From: DATGHS01 sp035307785
GTDB lineage: Bacteria > Planctomycetota > Planctomycetia > Gemmatales > Gemmataceae
NCBI GenBank assembly: GCA_035307785.1
Contig: DATGHS010000111.1
Coordinates: forward strand, 1-5,969
Length of the DNA: 5,969 nucleotides
Direction of reading: 5' to 3'
Shown: positions 5,265 to 5,969 of the stretch, one piece after another
Layout of the letters: every line of letters begins with the position of its first letter
Position numbering within the stretch: position 1 is the stretch's first letter
Position numbers and translations under genes: made by a program
The notes under the pieces: model-generated
Database searches by the model: none
What the model was told of the DNA's origin: nothing
What the model saw: only the letters and a program-made list of their open reading frames with translations

Positions 5265-5301
5265 GGGTGGATTCCTTCGTAGTAATGGCTGGTAGCGGAC
5301 T

Positions 5302-5363
5302 GTAGGTCAGCTTCTCTTGGCTGACAGCGCGGGCGCAAAGCCAAGCTCGAAAGCCTGACCTAC
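5302..5363. repeat. GTAGGTCAG...CTGACCTAC imperfect palindrome, REP-like
   Basis: GTAGGTCAG (5302-5310) and CTGACCTAC (5355-5363) are exact reverse complements. Inside them CTTGGC (5316-5321) pairs with GCCAAG (5340-5345), giving a two-step stem with internal loops. From memory, palindromes built on GTAGGTCAG...CTGACCTAC recur between genes in planctomycete genomes; I could not check this. Copy number in the source genome would decide between a dispersed repeat and a local terminator. Confidence 0.55.
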
Positions 5364-5383
5364 GATTTCATCGGGATTGCGAG

Positions 5384-5409
5384 GCGCCGGCCCGCCAGAA
5401 ATCCGGCGC
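5384..5409. repeat. 7-bp GC-rich hairpin
   Basis: GCGCCGG (5384-5390) and CCGGCGC (5403-5409) are exact reverse complements with a 12-base loop. It is the middle of three consecutive palindromes downstream of the methyltransferase gene. Confidence 0.45.
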
Positions 5410-5416
5410 GGAAGTT

Positions 5417-5468
5417 AGTGCTTGATCGAGGCGCGCACCGTGGTGTGGCGTGCGCGGACGTTAGCACT
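5417..5468. terminator. Two-step palindrome directly after the methyltransferase, possible terminator
   Basis: AGTGCT (5417-5422) pairs with AGCACT (5463-5468), and inside it CGCGCAC (5432-5438) pairs with GTGCGCG (5450-5456). It begins 9 bases after the methyltransferase stop on the - strand. No T-run follows, so it may end or protect the transcript by structure alone, or be part of a dispersed repeat. On -, CTAACGTCCGCGC (5466-5454) recurs as CTAACTTCCGCGC (5417-5405), a direct repeat with one mismatch in 13. Confidence 0.45.
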
Positions 5469-5477
5469 CGCACGGAT

Positions 5478-5969
5478 TCATCCACTCGTGGCGAATTGCA
5501 GGAGTTGACAGGGAATGCGGCCATTCCAGAACGGCACGCGCTCCACAACGGGCAATCCGATCCGCTTGGCCAATTCCGCATTACCCGTAAAGACAAACAC
5601 GCGCCAGCCGGCGCAACGACCGAGCACGGCGCCGATTGTTCGATACAGCGGTTCCAGCTCGCTCTCCTCGCCGATGCGCTCGCCGTAGGGAGGATTGCAC
5701 AGGATGGTGCCCGCTGGGCCGGCTGGGGCCTGGAAATCGGCGAGATCCTTCTGCTCGAAATGCAACAAATGCCCGATGCCGGCCGCACGGGCGTTCGTGC
5801 GTGCAAACTCCATCGCATCGCGGCGAACGTCGGAACCCGCGATGGCCGCAGGCAAGGACTTCCGCACCCGCCGGCGCGCTTCGTCGCGGATCTGCGTCCA
5901 CAGCTCAACGTTGAAATCGAGCCAGCCCTGAAAAGCGAAATGCCGGCGCGTCAACCCAGGCGGCCGGTT
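5478..5969 (-). CDS. RlmL-like class I SAM-dependent RNA methyltransferase (C-terminal part, 5' end outside window)
   Basis: The frame is open from the right edge to the TGA at 5480-5478, giving 163 residues and no internal start. PPGLTRRHFAFQGW at the left matches the linker after the SAM-binding motif I of THUMP-containing 23S rRNA guanine-N2 methyltransferases (RlmL/YcbY N-terminal type, m2G2445). AGSDVRRDAMEFARTNARAAG holds the acidic residue (D47 of this fragment) that contacts the SAM ribose. NPPYGER (92-98) is catalytic motif IV for N2-guanine methylation. The end (FWNGRIPCQLLQF) matches the natural C-terminus of the family, so the protein is not RlmK-fused at this end. The THUMP domain and motif I must lie beyond the window. 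It is a cytoplasmic rRNA modification enzyme. Family assignment is firm; the exact target base is inferred. Confidence 0.92.
   Translation of the reverse strand, partial: NRPPGLTRRHFAFQGWLDFNVELWTQIRDEARRRVRKSLPAAIAGSDVRRDAMEFARTNARAAGIGHLLHFEQKDLADFQAPAGPAGTILCNPPYGERIGEESELEPLYRTIGAVLGRCAGWRVFVFTGNAELAKRIGLPVVERVPFWNGRIPCQLLQFATSG

Noticed and set aside
5360..5908. 182-codon open frame on - overlapping the methyltransferase
   Set aside because: The overlapping frame at 5478-5969 contains NPPYGER and the family C-terminus, so this one is a shadow with Arg/Ser/Cys-rich composition.

Overview
The window is a GC-rich stretch of bacterial chromosome that most likely comes from a planctomycete of the Pirellulales type. 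The evidence is a Tat-exported DUF1501 protein, a HEAT-repeat protein with a CxxCH haem motif, a secreted protein with a 'PSTW..GG.G' domain that I associate with planctomycete secreted proteins, and several large imperfect palindromes between genes. The lineage is inferred from gene content, because no rRNA or other marker gene is present.

Layout from left to right: (1) the C-terminal 209 codons of a HEAT-repeat/CxxCH protein on + (3-632); (2) a long inverted repeat between convergent genes (652-704); (3) a small membrane-anchored protein of unknown function on - (720-1199); (4) a 249-base spacer with three inverted repeats; (5) a complete DUF1501 gene on - (1449-2810); (6) a 163-base divergent promoter region with a GAATTC-TTTT-GAATTC palindrome; (7) a Nudix hydrolase on + (2974-3486); (8) a 428-base non-coding region whose right half is dense in inverted and direct repeats; (9) a secreted Cys-containing protein on + (3915-4724); (10) a strong bidirectional terminator hairpin (4755-4783); (11) a secreted proline-rich protein on - (4818-5264); (12) a 213-base spacer with three consecutive palindromes; (13) the C-terminal 163 codons of an RlmL-like RNA methyltransferase on -, running off the right edge.

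The genes do not form one pathway. The two complete genes on the left minus strand are 249 bases apart, the Nudix gene diverges from DUF1501, and the secreted-protein genes converge on one shared terminator. The common theme is export: four of the five complete genes have an N-terminal signal or anchor. The exceptions are the Nudix enzyme and the methyltransferase, which are cytoplasmic housekeeping enzymes.

I found no CRISPR array, transposase, integrase, toxin-antitoxin pair, defence cassette, tRNA or rRNA. The parts least explained by known genes are the structured non-coding segment at 3692-3824, the palindrome cluster at 5302-5468 and the two uncharacterised secreted proteins. I do not claim a new biological system here.
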